A stretch of 64,000 bases of DNA from JAGFIY01 sp964499285 (GTDB taxonomy: Bacteria; Bacteroidota; Ignavibacteria; Ignavibacteriales; Melioribacteraceae), in the NCBI GenBank assembly GCA_964499285.1, contig CAZCLA010000016.1, positions 1 to 64,000 on the forward strand. Direction: 5' to 3'. Of the stretch, positions 16,000-25,490 are shown in pieces. Below the pieces are notes generated by a model that ran no database searches, was not told the origin of the DNA, and saw only the letters and a program-made list of their open reading frames with translations. The translations under genes and the position numbers were made by a program. Positions within the stretch are counted from its first letter, which is position 1. Each line of letters starts with the position of its first letter.

Positions 16000-17265
16000 C
16001 TATTTAACGGCTAAATTCGCTTTATCAGAATTGCCGGTTTGTATTTCATTAAGGCGGTTTATCATTTCAGTTTTCAATGAATCATAAGCCGCTCTATTTT
16101 CCTCATTGATAGGTTTTGATGGAGGAAACTCCTGAGTCAAATAATTTACAAGCTGCCCGTTCTTCCAAAATCGTAAATCCAGATGAGGACCAGTTGATAA
16201 ACCAGTGCTTCCAACATATCCGATTATTTGACCCTGCTTAACTCGAGCTCCCGGTTTTACTCCTTTCCCATACTTCGATAAGTGAAGATAACCGCTTGAG
16301 TAAGTTGAGTTGTGTTTGATCCTCACATAATTACCGTTTCCGCCTTTATACTGTGCTTCTTGTACCACTCCGTCACCGATTGCTTGAACTGGAGTACCGG
16401 TTGGAGCAGCATAATCAACCCCGAGATGGGGTCGGTGTTTCTTGAGAACCGGATGAAGCCTGCTGTGAGTAAAACGTGAACTAATTCTCGTAAACTTTAA
16501 TGGAGCTTTTAGGAATGCTTTTCTCAAGCTGTTTGCATTCTCGTCAAAATAGTCTATTTCATCTTCTTGTGAGAAATAAAAACCCCAAAAATCTTTACCG
16601 CGATGGTTAAAAAGTGCGGCTTTTATTCTACCGATGCCAATTGATTGGGACCCGATAAATGCTTCGTCATAAATCACTTTAAAATAATCACCTTGCTGAA
16701 TTCCATAAAAATCGATCTGCCAGGCAAATACATCGGCAAGTTTTAAAGCGAGCACCGGACTTTCATTCTGAGCTGCAATAGTTTCAAACAACGAACTATT
16801 AATTATTCCGATAAATTCTTTTTCTGTTCTCCTAATTTCTTTTTGCCCTTTATTTACTATCAAGGAATCCCCAAACTCGAACAAAATGTAATTAACCGGA
16901 TCAGCTTCGTAAATTATATACTTAATCGATTCAAGTGAATCTTGTTCGGTGAAAAGTATAAAGTTATTGCCACTTCTTATTTTTCTTTCGTCAAAAAGAT
17001 CGTTATCAACTTCTGTCATTTTTAAAATGGTTTCATACGGAATACCATATGGGAGTAAAATATCTGTCAAAGTTTCATTGGGATTTACTTCTTTGATCGA
17101 ATAATTGAGTGAGTCGTCGTAAAAACCGAATATATTTGGTTCACTTATGACTGCCGAGATGTTTGATTCAATTTTTTGATCAGGTTCATCTGAACATGCA
17201 ACCAAAACGAATAGCGACGTAAAACAAATGTAGATGAACAGCTTAAAAAATCTTTTCAACTTCAC
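16000..17265 (-). CDS. M23-family peptidoglycan endopeptidase lipoprotein
   Basis: 421 residues. The lipobox LVAC puts a lipidated Cys at 24. Residues 60-260 are a LysM/OapA-like and linker region with the EVNPNETLTDILLPYG motif seen in MepM-type proteins. The LytM core has His280 and Asp284 (HLGVD), His328 (YLHLS), and His361-x-Asp363 (GPHLDLRF). The last motif is HxH in classical M23 enzymes, so the second metal ligand is Asp here. I recall HLD variants in this subfamily, so activity is likely but unproven. It follows moxR by six bases and may act in cell-wall growth from the outer membrane. Confidence 0.88.
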   Translation of the reverse strand: MKLKRFFKLFIYICFTSLFVLVACSDEPDQKIESNISAVISEPNIFGFYDDSLNYSIKEVNPNETLTDILLPYGIPYETILKMTEVDNDLFDERKIRSGNNFILFTEQDSLESIKYIIYEADPVNYILFEFGDSLIVNKGQKEIRRTEKEFIGIINSSLFETIAAQNESPVLALKLADVFAWQIDFYGIQQGDYFKVIYDEAFIGSQSIGIGRIKAALFNHRGKDFWGFYFSQEDEIDYFDENANSLRKAFLKAPLKFTRISSRFTHSRLHPVLKKHRPHLGVDYAAPTGTPVQAIGDGVVQEAQYKGGNGNYVRIKHNSTYSSGYLHLSKYGKGVKPGARVKQGQIIGYVGSTGLSTGPHLDLRFWKNGQLVNYLTQEFPPSKPINEENRAAYDSLKTEMINRLNEIQTGNSDKANLAVK

Positions 17266-17271
17266 CTCATC

Positions 17272-18264
17272 CTATTTTTGATTTTCCAAAATTCTGTTGA
17301 TAATGTTTACCGAATCTATTCCGTCTGCTTCAGCGCTGAAGCTTGGAATAATTCTATGCCGTAGTACCGGAATCATAGACTTTCGGACATCGTCAATGTT
17401 CGGTGAATATCGCCCTTCGAACAAGGCACGAGTTTTAGCAGCAAGTATCAAATATTGTGAAGCTCTGGGTCCGGCACCCCAAGAAATTAATTCCCTTAGT
17501 TCGGGTGAACTATTTTGTTCACGTGTAGCAACAACTGTTTTGACAGCATATTCAATCACATTATCCGCAACCGGAACTTTTCTAACAAGTTCTTGATATT
17601 GAATAATTTTTTCAGCTGATAAGACTTTATTCAATTGCGGTAAATAGTCACCTGTAGTCGATTTGATAATATCAATCTCTTCCTCATATTCAGGATAATC
17701 AAGCCACAGACTGAACATAAATCTATCGAGTTGGGCTTCAGGAAGCGGATAGGTTCCTTCTTGTTCAATAGGGTTTTGCGTTGCGAGCACAAAGAAGGGT
17801 TCGTCCAATTTGTAGGACTTACCGGCTGCTGTCACAAAATGTTCCTGCATTGCTTCAAGTAAAGCAGATTGTGTTTTAGGAGGTGTTCTATTTATTTCAT
17901 CCGCTAAGATTATATTCGAAAAAATTGGACCCTGTATGAAACGGAACGAACGTTTTTTCGAAACAGCATCTTCCTCGATTATTTCTGTACCCGTAATATC
18001 GCTCGGCATCAAGTCCGGAGTAAATTGAATTCTGCTGAAACCAAGGTCCAAAACTTGGGCAAGAGTTTTTATTAAGAGTGTTTTTGCCAAACCCGGAACT
18101 CCAACTAATAAACAGTGCCCTTTAGCAAATAGGCTTATCAGTAAATCATCAATAATTTGATGCTGCCCAATTATTACTTTTCCGACTTCAGTCTTAATTT
18201 TATGGATATCTTCTTTTAAACTATCAGCGAGTGTTCTATCAGAAATTGCTTTAGTATCAGCCAA
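17272..18264 (-). CDS. MoxR-type AAA+ ATPase
   Basis: 330 residues. I choose TTG 18264 because AAGGA lies six bases upstream and the gene then clears the surA stop; an in-frame TTG at 18291 would overlap it. Walker A is GVPGLAKT (55-62), Walker B IILADEINR near 118-126, sensor 1 ATQNP near 161-165, and the C-terminal lid carries SWGAGPRASQYLI. MoxR proteins are chaperone-like ATPases that usually act with von Willebrand-factor (VWA) proteins on cofactor insertion or envelope stress. No VWA or DUF58 partner is in the window. It sits in the folding-factor operon just after surA. Confidence 0.93.
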   Translation of the reverse strand: MADTKAISDRTLADSLKEDIHKIKTEVGKVIIGQHQIIDDLLISLFAKGHCLLVGVPGLAKTLLIKTLAQVLDLGFSRIQFTPDLMPSDITGTEIIEEDAVSKKRSFRFIQGPIFSNIILADEINRTPPKTQSALLEAMQEHFVTAAGKSYKLDEPFFVLATQNPIEQEGTYPLPEAQLDRFMFSLWLDYPEYEEEIDIIKSTTGDYLPQLNKVLSAEKIIQYQELVRKVPVADNVIEYAVKTVVATREQNSSPELRELISWGAGPRASQYLILAAKTRALFEGRYSPNIDDVRKSMIPVLRHRIIPSFSAEADGIDSVNIINRILENQK

Positions 18265-18272
18265 ATTATTCC

Positions 18273-19544
18273 TTAAATTTTTATTTCCCAATAAATTTTT
18301 TCTTTTACATCGTCAAGCCATTCATTAAAAAGATCTTCACCTTTTTTGAATTCGGCAATTCTTTTAATTTCCTCATAATCAGTTTCGAGCGAAGGCAAGT
18401 GGGCTTCAATTCTTTTATCCAAACGTATTATATGAAAGCCATATGATCCTCTGCCTACTTCCAATCTCTTCGGAAAACTTATTTCGCCTTCTTTTAATTT
18501 AAACACCTGATCCTGCATTGACTTATCCAGCTGCCCCTTTTCAAACGTCCCTAACTTACCTCCGAATTTAGCTGATGATTCATCATCGCTGAATTTTTTT
18601 GCGAAAAATTCAAAGGTGTTGACATTGTTCAAAATACTATCTCTTATTTCTGTAAGTAGCTCAATTGCACGAAGATCTGCATCGTCGTCGACTTTGACAC
18701 TTATAAGAATGTGCCTGGTGTGGATTGATTCACCGCGTCTCTCAAGAAGTTGAATTATATGAAACCCGACAGGAGATTCAATTACTTCGGATAGTTCACC
18801 TTCATTAAGCTTAAAGGCAGCAGCTTCAAACTCGGGAAAGAATACACCTCGTTTCACAAATCCAAGATCACCTCCGGCAGCTTTACTTCCAGGATCATCG
18901 GATTGAGCTTTGGCAATTTCCGCAAAGTCAGCTCCATTTTTTATCGAATCGAGCAAAGTTTGTGCGAACTTTTTTGCAGCCTCCTTAACCTTTTCACCAG
19001 CTTTCGGATTGATAAATATATGTGAGATCTCAAACTTTTCGGGAATCTGACCCAGTGAATCTCTGTATTCTGTAAAAAAATCTTCAACTTCTCTTTTAGT
19101 CACTTCTATCTTTCCGAACTTCTGCTGCTTTAATCTTTGAGCCATCAAATTTTTTCTGGTATCCTCACGCAGTTTTCTTTTAATTCGTTCAACCGACATT
19201 CCGTAAGCTTGTTCAAATCTTTCTTGTGAACCACCATACTGATTTATTAAATAACTTATTTGAGATTCAATTTGAGCTTCAACTTCTTGATCTGTCACCT
19301 GAATCGAGTCCAACTCGGCTTGAGCAAGAAGTAGTTTATCCTCAATCATTTTGTTGAGAATTTGTTTTTTTAATTCAGGGTCATCCGGATTCAAGTTCTG
19401 CTGAACTGCTGCAACCTGAGTGTACCAATTAACCTCGGAAAGCAAAATAATTTCATTATTTACAACGGCAGCAATTTTATCCAAAACATCCTGTGCCGGA
19501 ATAATGGAATTGACAAATAATAATAAGAAAAAAATCTTTCGCAT
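18273..19544 (-). CDS. SurA-like periplasmic peptidyl-prolyl isomerase
   Basis: 423 residues with a signal peptide ending near IIPAQ|DV. A SurA N-terminal chaperone domain (about 18-165, DKIAAVVNNEIILLSEVNWY) is followed by two parvulin domains: ISHIFINPKAGEK to GFHIIQL (about 173-265) and TRHILISVKVDDD to GFHIIRL (about 275-375). This is the SurA layout, 428 residues in E. coli. It escorts outer-membrane proteins through the periplasm. It is the third consecutive parvulin-type gene of this operon, two bases after the small lipoprotein gene, with moxR eight bases behind. Confidence 0.93.
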   Translation of the reverse strand: MRKIFFLLLFVNSIIPAQDVLDKIAAVVNNEIILLSEVNWYTQVAAVQQNLNPDDPELKKQILNKMIEDKLLLAQAELDSIQVTDQEVEAQIESQISYLINQYGGSQERFEQAYGMSVERIKRKLREDTRKNLMAQRLKQQKFGKIEVTKREVEDFFTEYRDSLGQIPEKFEISHIFINPKAGEKVKEAAKKFAQTLLDSIKNGADFAEIAKAQSDDPGSKAAGGDLGFVKRGVFFPEFEAAAFKLNEGELSEVIESPVGFHIIQLLERRGESIHTRHILISVKVDDDADLRAIELLTEIRDSILNNVNTFEFFAKKFSDDESSAKFGGKLGTFEKGQLDKSMQDQVFKLKEGEISFPKRLEVGRGSYGFHIIRLDKRIEAHLPSLETDYEEIKRIAEFKKGEDLFNEWLDDVKEKIYWEIKI

Positions 19545-19546
19545 AT

Positions 19547-20383
19547 CTATTTCCTTATAGATGCATCATACTTTGTAAAAAGCTCTTGCAAATATTTTCC
19601 TACAAGTTCGTTCCGTTTTGAAATGTAGTAACGTTGTGAAACTAATTTTTTCACATGTAAAAATTCCGGAATTTCGCCTTTTGTCATCCGTTTGGTCAGT
19701 TTGACAACTCGATAAATATTTGGTTCCGTTTCGATTACAATTGAAACCTCTCCACTGCTTAACCGGTTAAGAGTTCTAAAAAGTTCTGTAGGGGTAATAT
19801 CGTGCTTGTATTTAAATACTTCATTTTGATACTCAATTAAAGAACCATCTCCTCTGAAGACACTCAATGCCTTTTTCCAATCGGAATCTAGAACAATCGA
19901 CCGGAAATGAATTGCTTTCTCTTCTTCTGAAAATGCAACCGTGTTAATCAAGAAGGCATCATCCATAAGTAAAAATTCATCGGAGTTTTGTTTAAAATAG
20001 TTTTCAAGTTCAGACTGGGTTGCTTCTGGAACGTTCTCATTTAAATATTTTTCAATAAGCAACGCCGATGCTAATTCTTTTCTGCTGTTTGAAATGATTG
20101 AATTAAACATACTGTCGGAAACAAAATTCTCGTTCATAGCTTCCTGATAAAGAAGTTCAGTCTCAACCCATCGACTTATGTACTCCTCCCGATAAATCTT
20201 GGAATACTTATAAGAACTCAATGCATTATCAACATCGGATTTCGTAAGAATCTCGCTTCCTACAATTGCTTCATATTCATCCGGTTCATTCTTCTTGTCA
20301 CACGAAATTAAAAATGTAAATGAAATCAATAATAGTAATGTTTTACATTTTCCCCGATTCAATTGCTTCTTGTAATAATTCAT
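19547..20383 (-). CDS. SurA_N-like lipoprotein chaperone without a canonical parvulin domain
   Basis: 278 residues with a lipobox at LISC (Cys28). The body resembles the SurA/PrsA N-terminal chaperone fold (SEILTKSDVDNALSSYKYSK, WVETELLYQEAMNENF), with a weakly parvulin-like middle that lacks the usual SHILI and GF/YHII signatures. It may be an inactive, purely chaperone member. The ATG at 20383 lies 41 bases inside the upstream gene. A TTG at 20362 would give a tidy 21-residue lipoprotein signal and is an equally plausible start. It sits between two active-looking parvulin genes, so a joint role in outer-membrane protein folding is likely. Confidence 0.7.
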   Translation of the reverse strand: MNYYKKQLNRGKCKTLLLLISFTFLISCDKKNEPDEYEAIVGSEILTKSDVDNALSSYKYSKIYREEYISRWVETELLYQEAMNENFVSDSMFNSIISNSRKELASALLIEKYLNENVPEATQSELENYFKQNSDEFLLMDDAFLINTVAFSEEEKAIHFRSIVLDSDWKKALSVFRGDGSLIEYQNEVFKYKHDITPTELFRTLNRLSSGEVSIVIETEPNIYRVVKLTKRMTKGEIPEFLHVKKLVSQRYYISKRNELVGKYLQELFTKYDASIRK

Positions 20384-22328
20384 AATTTGGTTCTGGGTTG
20401 TATTTATCTTTTAAATACTGTATAAATTCCTTTTCTAGTCTCTTACTCTCACGATCTTGATATAGACTTGCAACTTCAGGTAAAGCTTCTTCGTAAGTTT
20501 TTTGTCTAGCTTCTTCTTTTCCAAGCGTTTTAACAATGCTCCAACCTGCAGTTGATTCAAAAAGTTCGGATATTTCTCCGACTTCCAGCGAATCAGCTTT
20601 TTGCGCCATAATTGAACTACTTACTTCAACAAGAGTGTAAACTCCATCCACGACATTTTTCTTTCTACGCTCGGTATTTTCAGCAACAAATTTTTCAAAA
20701 TCATCTATTGTTTTAAGCGTATCTGCCCATTGATCAAGTTTCGCTTTTTTGATCGAGAATAATTCAGCAAAAGTGACACGATCCGGAAGTCTATAATTTT
20801 CTTTTGTTTCTTCCCAGAGTGTTTTTAATTGTGTGCTGTCGATATCAATTTTCTGCCAGACTTCTTCGTCTTGAAGTCGGAAGATATAAATTCCATTTTC
20901 ATAATCTTCCATCATTCTCATAAATTCATCATCCGAGTTCGAGATTGCTTTTACTTCTTCGTGAATCAAGCATTCATCGGTAAATTGTCTCACAGCTTCT
21001 GAAATCTTATTTCGATTAATTCCGTAACCTTTAAAGGATTTGTTGGTTTCAGCAAAATTAAACAGGCTGTCTGAAGGAATATCTTTTCCGAGTATCTGAC
21101 ATACGTATAAGTTTTTCAAAGAATCCCTCAACTCACTTTCCCAATATTTTTCGCCAAATGTTGTTTGACCGTCCGATCTTCCAACAACTTGTTGAATATC
21201 GTCGTATCCCTTGTAGTTGTATTTACTTTTAAGAGAATCAATTAAGTTATTGAAATCAAACTCAAATCCGGCTCTCTCATAAAATTTACGCAGCTCGGAT
21301 TTATCATCTTCATATGATGGATAACTTTCTTTTTCAGTAAGTTTTATTATATGATATCCATACGGTGATTCAACTATATCCGACATTTGACCAACTTCCA
21401 ATTTAAAAGCAGCTTCATCAAAAGGACGAACCATCATTCTTCTTTGAAAAAAACCAAGATCGCCGCCTTTTTCTTTTGTGCCTCTATCGTCAGAGGTTTC
21501 TTTCGCAACTTCCGCAAAATCTTCACCGGCATCCAAACGAGCTTTTACTTTCATAATTTTTTCGTAAGCGAAAGCAGTATCAACGTCGCCGCTGTCATTT
21601 TTAAATTGAATCAAAATGTGACTTGCTCTTATTTTTGGAATTCTCTTTTGGCGTTCTGTCACTTTTAAAATATGATAGCCGTATTTTGTTTTCACCGGTT
21701 CGGGATATATCTCACCAACATTCATATTATAAGCTGCTCTTTCGAATTCCGGTAAAACTTGGCCAGCGGTTACATAATAAATATCTCCGCCTTGGTCTTT
21801 CGAATAGATATCTTCTGAATACTCGGCAGCCAGATCTTCAAATTTTTCACCGGTTTTTAATCTCATAAGAATGGTATCTGCTTTTGCCTTGGCTTCCTCT
21901 GGTGATGTTTTTTCAAATCTAATGAGGATATGGCTTACTCTAATTTCATCTTTTCGATTCTCATACATTTCTTTTAAGGCTGGTTCGATAAGATGTTTTT
22001 CAATAAAATAAGGTACTCCAACCGTCTTTCTATATTCGAGCAATTCGGTTTTAACTGCCGGATCATCTTGATAACCTCTTTCTTCAGCCTCGGCTAATTT
22101 CATTTTATAGTTCAGATATAGATCGGTAAATTCTTTATACTCCTCAATAGAGCCGTTGCCCGAATTTGTTGTGCCGATTTTGTTTGTTTGATATGCACTT
22201 TGTAATTCCTCAAAACCGATTGACCGATCATCGAAAGTAGCAACAATCATCTCGGAATTTTTGGGTGAGCAGGAAAAAATAAAAAGGGTGAAAATCGATA
22301 AAATAAAAGCAAAACGTAATCCTTGCAT
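20343..22328 (-). CDS. Parvulin-type peptidyl-prolyl isomerase lipoprotein (PpiD/PrsA-like)
   Basis: 661 residues, lipobox FIFSC with Cys20. Two full parvulin domains follow the N-terminal chaperone region: VSHILIRFEKTS to GYHILKV (about 133-222) and ASHILIQFKNDS to GYHIIKL (about 237-335). The C-terminal 320 residues hold a degenerate third domain (RVTFAELFSIKKAKL to GWSIVKTLG). A strong ribosome site (GGAGGATATTCTT) precedes ATG 22328, and a good sigma-70 promoter lies at 22369-22397. It heads an operon of three folding factors, moxR and an M23 peptidase, and should act on nascent outer-membrane or secreted proteins at the membrane surface. Confidence 0.9.
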   Translation of the reverse strand: MQGLRFAFILSIFTLFIFSCSPKNSEMIVATFDDRSIGFEELQSAYQTNKIGTTNSGNGSIEEYKEFTDLYLNYKMKLAEAEERGYQDDPAVKTELLEYRKTVGVPYFIEKHLIEPALKEMYENRKDEIRVSHILIRFEKTSPEEAKAKADTILMRLKTGEKFEDLAAEYSEDIYSKDQGGDIYYVTAGQVLPEFERAAYNMNVGEIYPEPVKTKYGYHILKVTERQKRIPKIRASHILIQFKNDSGDVDTAFAYEKIMKVKARLDAGEDFAEVAKETSDDRGTKEKGGDLGFFQRRMMVRPFDEAAFKLEVGQMSDIVESPYGYHIIKLTEKESYPSYEDDKSELRKFYERAGFEFDFNNLIDSLKSKYNYKGYDDIQQVVGRSDGQTTFGEKYWESELRDSLKNLYVCQILGKDIPSDSLFNFAETNKSFKGYGINRNKISEAVRQFTDECLIHEEVKAISNSDDEFMRMMEDYENGIYIFRLQDEEVWQKIDIDSTQLKTLWEETKENYRLPDRVTFAELFSIKKAKLDQWADTLKTIDDFEKFVAENTERRKKNVVDGVYTLVEVSSSIMAQKADSLEVGEISELFESTAGWSIVKTLGKEEARQKTYEEALPEVASLYQDRESKRLEKEFIQYLKDKYNPEPNYELLQEAIESGKM

Positions 22329-22368
22329 GTAAGAATATCCTCCAATTTCTAATAGAATTTAATTTAGA

Positions 22369-22397
22369 ATTTTACTTATAGATGCAACCAAAATCAA
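22369..22397 (-). promoter_or_regulatory. Sigma-70 promoter of the parvulin operon
   Basis: Reading the minus strand, TTGATT (-35) is separated by 17 bases from TAAAAT (-10), about 40 bases upstream of the GGAGG ribosome site and ATG 22328. Spacing and hexamers fit sigma-70. Confidence 0.5.
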
Positions 22398-22421
22398 GGT
22401 AAATGCAAATTATGGAATGCA

Positions 22422-23363
22422 TTATTGGCGCTTAAATTTTGTGTTTCTTTCCCAGAAAACACCGTCCTTATACCCTTGGATTGATGTTTCAGTTTCAGCA
22501 ATTTTTAATCTTTTTTGAGCGAGAAGAGCATAATGTCTATCGAGCTCAACACCGCTAAATTTACGTCTTAATTTTTTTGCAGTAACTGCTGTAGTACCCG
22601 AACCGAGAAACGGATCAAACACAAAGTCATTTTCTTCAGTTGAAGCCAAGATTAATTTTGCAATCAGCTTTTCCGGTTTCTGGGTTGGGTGTTCGGTGTT
22701 TTCGGGCATCGACCAAAATGGAACCGAGATATCAGTCCAAAGATTGGAAGGAAACGTAAGTCTAAAACTCCCCTCCGATTCGTTCGTCCAATCCTTTGGT
22801 TGACCATTGAAATCTCGGTAAGGAGCCAGCACTTTTCTTTTCATTTTTACAGAATCGTGATTGAATTTGTAATTTTCAGAATTTACAGCAAACCAAATGT
22901 CCTCCGAACAGTTTTTCCAATTCTTTTTTGCTCCTCTTCCTTTTTCGCGCTCCCAAGTGATCCTATTCTTGACAATAAAATATTTTTCTAGTATTGACGG
23001 AATAATTTGCGACGAAATCCAATCCCCGCAAAAATAAATAGATGCATTTTTGCGCAAACATCTTTTTAAATCTCTCAAAAAACTTTCTATCCAAATACCA
23101 TAATTTTCGTTGCTCGTTTTCTTAAATGTCGTTTTGTTGAATGTTTTATAAAGATTATAAGGCGGATCAATTATAAGAAGATCAATAAATGCATCCGGCA
23201 GATAATCGAGTATTTCAAATAAATCGTTATTGATAATTTTATTTGTTATTTCATCTACCGAAATATTCTGATCGACTTTAAGAAGTGCCTGCGAAAAAGA
23301 TTTTTCCTCTTCGGGATTAAGTGTTATAGTTTTATTTCTTTCGGCTTTTTGATTTTTGAGCAT
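22422..23363 (-). CDS. Solitary beta-class DNA methyltransferase (adenine N6 or cytosine N4)
   Basis: 313 residues. Motif IV DPPYN (66-70) comes before motif I DPFLGSGTT (250-258), so this is a beta-class enzyme, as CcrM and M.RsrI are. EHPTQKPEKLIAKLI (motif X) and GVELDRHY support S-adenosylmethionine binding. DPPY more often marks adenine-N6 enzymes. No restriction endonuclease lies next to it: the neighbours are metG and the folding-factor operon. A regulatory or defence-relic role is therefore possible. It begins nine bases after metG on the same strand without a clear ribosome site. The recognition sequence cannot be read from the protein. Confidence 0.88.
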   Translation of the reverse strand: MLKNQKAERNKTITLNPEEEKSFSQALLKVDQNISVDEITNKIINNDLFEILDYLPDAFIDLLIIDPPYNLYKTFNKTTFKKTSNENYGIWIESFLRDLKRCLRKNASIYFCGDWISSQIIPSILEKYFIVKNRITWEREKGRGAKKNWKNCSEDIWFAVNSENYKFNHDSVKMKRKVLAPYRDFNGQPKDWTNESEGSFRLTFPSNLWTDISVPFWSMPENTEHPTQKPEKLIAKLILASTEENDFVFDPFLGSGTTAVTAKKLRRKFSGVELDRHYALLAQKRLKIAETETSIQGYKDGVFWERNTKFKRQ

Positions 23364-23372
23364 CGTAGAATT

Positions 23373-25415
23373 CTACTTTACTTTAGATCCCAAACCGCTT
23401 TTTTCATTAGGATCTACAAGGAACAAATTTCCATCATTTGTTTCCGCAGCAAGGACCATACCTTGCGACTCGTGCCCGAATAATTTTGCCGGTTTTAAAT
23501 TTGCGACAACGACTATATTTTTCCCTATCAACTCTTCCGCATCATAATGTTTGGAGATACCTGCTACGATCTGTCTTTTTTCAAAACCCAGGTCGACCTG
23601 AAGTTTAACAAGTTTATCACTCTTTTTTATTTTCTCCGCCCCAATAATTTTAGCGGTTCTAAGATCGAGCTTTGAAAAATCTTCGTAATTTATTTCCGGT
23701 AGTAAATTCTGAGTTGCTTGAGTTTCCGCTTTACCTAAATTATTAACTTGTTTCTCGATTATACTATCCTCAATTTTTGTAAATAATATTTCAGAAGTAC
23801 CAAGTTTATGTTCATTTTCCAATTGTGGAATACCACTCTCGAGCCAATTAGTTTTTTCTGCATTCAACATCTTGAATATCTTCTCGCTTGTAAAAGGAAT
23901 AACAGGAGCGAAAACTTCAGCAAGCGTATAAATTGTCTGAAGACAAATATTGATAGTCGTCCCGCAATTTTCTTTGCTGCTTTTAATTGTTACCCAAGGT
24001 TCTGAATCGTTAAAGTACTTATTCCCCGCACGTGCAAAATTCATCATCTCGAAAACAGCGTCCTTAATTTTATATTTTTCAATTAGATCACCGATTAACT
24101 TTGGAACATTTTTTATCCGTTCAAGCATTTCTTTATCACGATCATTTAATTCGCCTAATTTAGGCACCCGACTGTCATAATGCTTCGACGCAAATGTGAA
24201 TGTTCGATTCACAAAATTCCCAAGAATATCAGCTAGTTCAGAATTGTTTTTAAGTTGAAACTCTCTCCAATAGAAGTCAGTATCCTTTGTTTCGGGAAGA
24301 TTTGAAGCAAGAGCATATCTCAAGGAATCCGAAGGAAATAATTCAAGAAATTCGTCCACATCAATTCCCCAACCTCTGGATTTCGAAAATTTTTTCCCTT
24401 CAAAATTTAAGAACTCATTTGCCGGCACATTTTCTGGAAGTAGAAATTTTTCATCATTACCGTCGTTCCAAGCCATTAACATAGCGGGGAAAATAATTGT
24501 ATGGAATACGACGTTATCCTTTCCGATAAACGCGATATATCTTGTATCCTCATCCTGCCAATATTTTTTCCAAAGCGTTGGATCGTCTTTAGCTATAGAC
24601 AATTCTTTCGTTGCGGAGATATAACCAAGAACTGCTTCAAACCAAACATAGAGCACTTTGCCTTTAATGTTTTCGATAGGAACTTTAACACCCCAATCCA
24701 AATCTCGGGTTACTGCCCTATCAGCAAGTTTATCTTTAAACCAGCCTCGGCAGTATTGCAGCACATTTTCTTTCCATTTGAATGAGTTGTTTCTTTCGTT
24801 GATGTATCCTTCGAGTCGTTCTTGAAATTTCCCAAGCGGAAAATACCAGTGCGAAGTTTCTTTCAATTGCGGGGTTGTGTTCGAAATTTTACTTTTTGGA
24901 TTCAACAATTCACTTGGATCATACAAAGAGCCACATTTTTCGCACTCATCACTCCTGGCTTCTTCATAACCGCATTTGGGACATGTACCTTCAACGTATC
25001 TATCCGGAAGAAACATGTTAGCTTTTGCATCAAAGAATTGAAGAGTTTTCTTTTCGCTTAATAGTCCTTGTTCATAATAGCTTAGAAAAAATTCTTGAGC
25101 TGTTGCGTGATGGATGGGGAGAGACGTTCGCGAATAAATATCAAAACTCATCCCGAACTTTTCAAATGCAGATTTGTTCAAATTATGAAATCTGTCAATT
25201 ACTTTCTGCGGTGTAATTCCCTCCTTATCAGCAGTTATAGTAATAGGCACTCCGTGCTCATCAGATCCACAGATATAAATTATGTCGCTTCCCTTGAGTC
25301 TGTGATACCTTACAAAAATATCTGCGGGAAGATAAGCACCGCTTAAATGACCTAGATGAATTGGTCCGTTTGCATATGGTAATGCCGATGTAACAAGTAT
25401 TTTTTCTTGTTTCAA
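23373..25415 (-). CDS. metG: Methionyl-tRNA synthetase
   Basis: 680 residues from TTG 25415. It charges tRNA-Met. The class I signatures are HLGH (20-23) and KFSKS (in FEGKKFSKSRGWGID). Two Cys pairs (CPKCGYEEARSDECEKCG) give the zinc knuckle. The C-terminal 110 residues are the tRNA-binding OB-fold (LDLRTAKIIGAEKIKKSD to LFGHESQGMVLA) that makes the enzyme dimeric. This is the long form, as in E. coli. It is transcribed toward the methyltransferase gene and is preceded by an AT-rich 160-base region with a possible -10 TATATT. Confidence 0.97.
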   Translation of the reverse strand: MKQEKILVTSALPYANGPIHLGHLSGAYLPADIFVRYHRLKGSDIIYICGSDEHGVPITITADKEGITPQKVIDRFHNLNKSAFEKFGMSFDIYSRTSLPIHHATAQEFFLSYYEQGLLSEKKTLQFFDAKANMFLPDRYVEGTCPKCGYEEARSDECEKCGSLYDPSELLNPKSKISNTTPQLKETSHWYFPLGKFQERLEGYINERNNSFKWKENVLQYCRGWFKDKLADRAVTRDLDWGVKVPIENIKGKVLYVWFEAVLGYISATKELSIAKDDPTLWKKYWQDEDTRYIAFIGKDNVVFHTIIFPAMLMAWNDGNDEKFLLPENVPANEFLNFEGKKFSKSRGWGIDVDEFLELFPSDSLRYALASNLPETKDTDFYWREFQLKNNSELADILGNFVNRTFTFASKHYDSRVPKLGELNDRDKEMLERIKNVPKLIGDLIEKYKIKDAVFEMMNFARAGNKYFNDSEPWVTIKSSKENCGTTINICLQTIYTLAEVFAPVIPFTSEKIFKMLNAEKTNWLESGIPQLENEHKLGTSEILFTKIEDSIIEKQVNNLGKAETQATQNLLPEINYEDFSKLDLRTAKIIGAEKIKKSDKLVKLQVDLGFEKRQIVAGISKHYDAEELIGKNIVVVANLKPAKLFGHESQGMVLAAETNDGNLFLVDPNEKSGLGSKVK

Positions 25416-25490
25416 TTTAGATTCCGCTTAATTTAAGAATAACAAATATATGAAAATCCGATGAGCTAATTAAATCGAGAGAAAGAGAAA

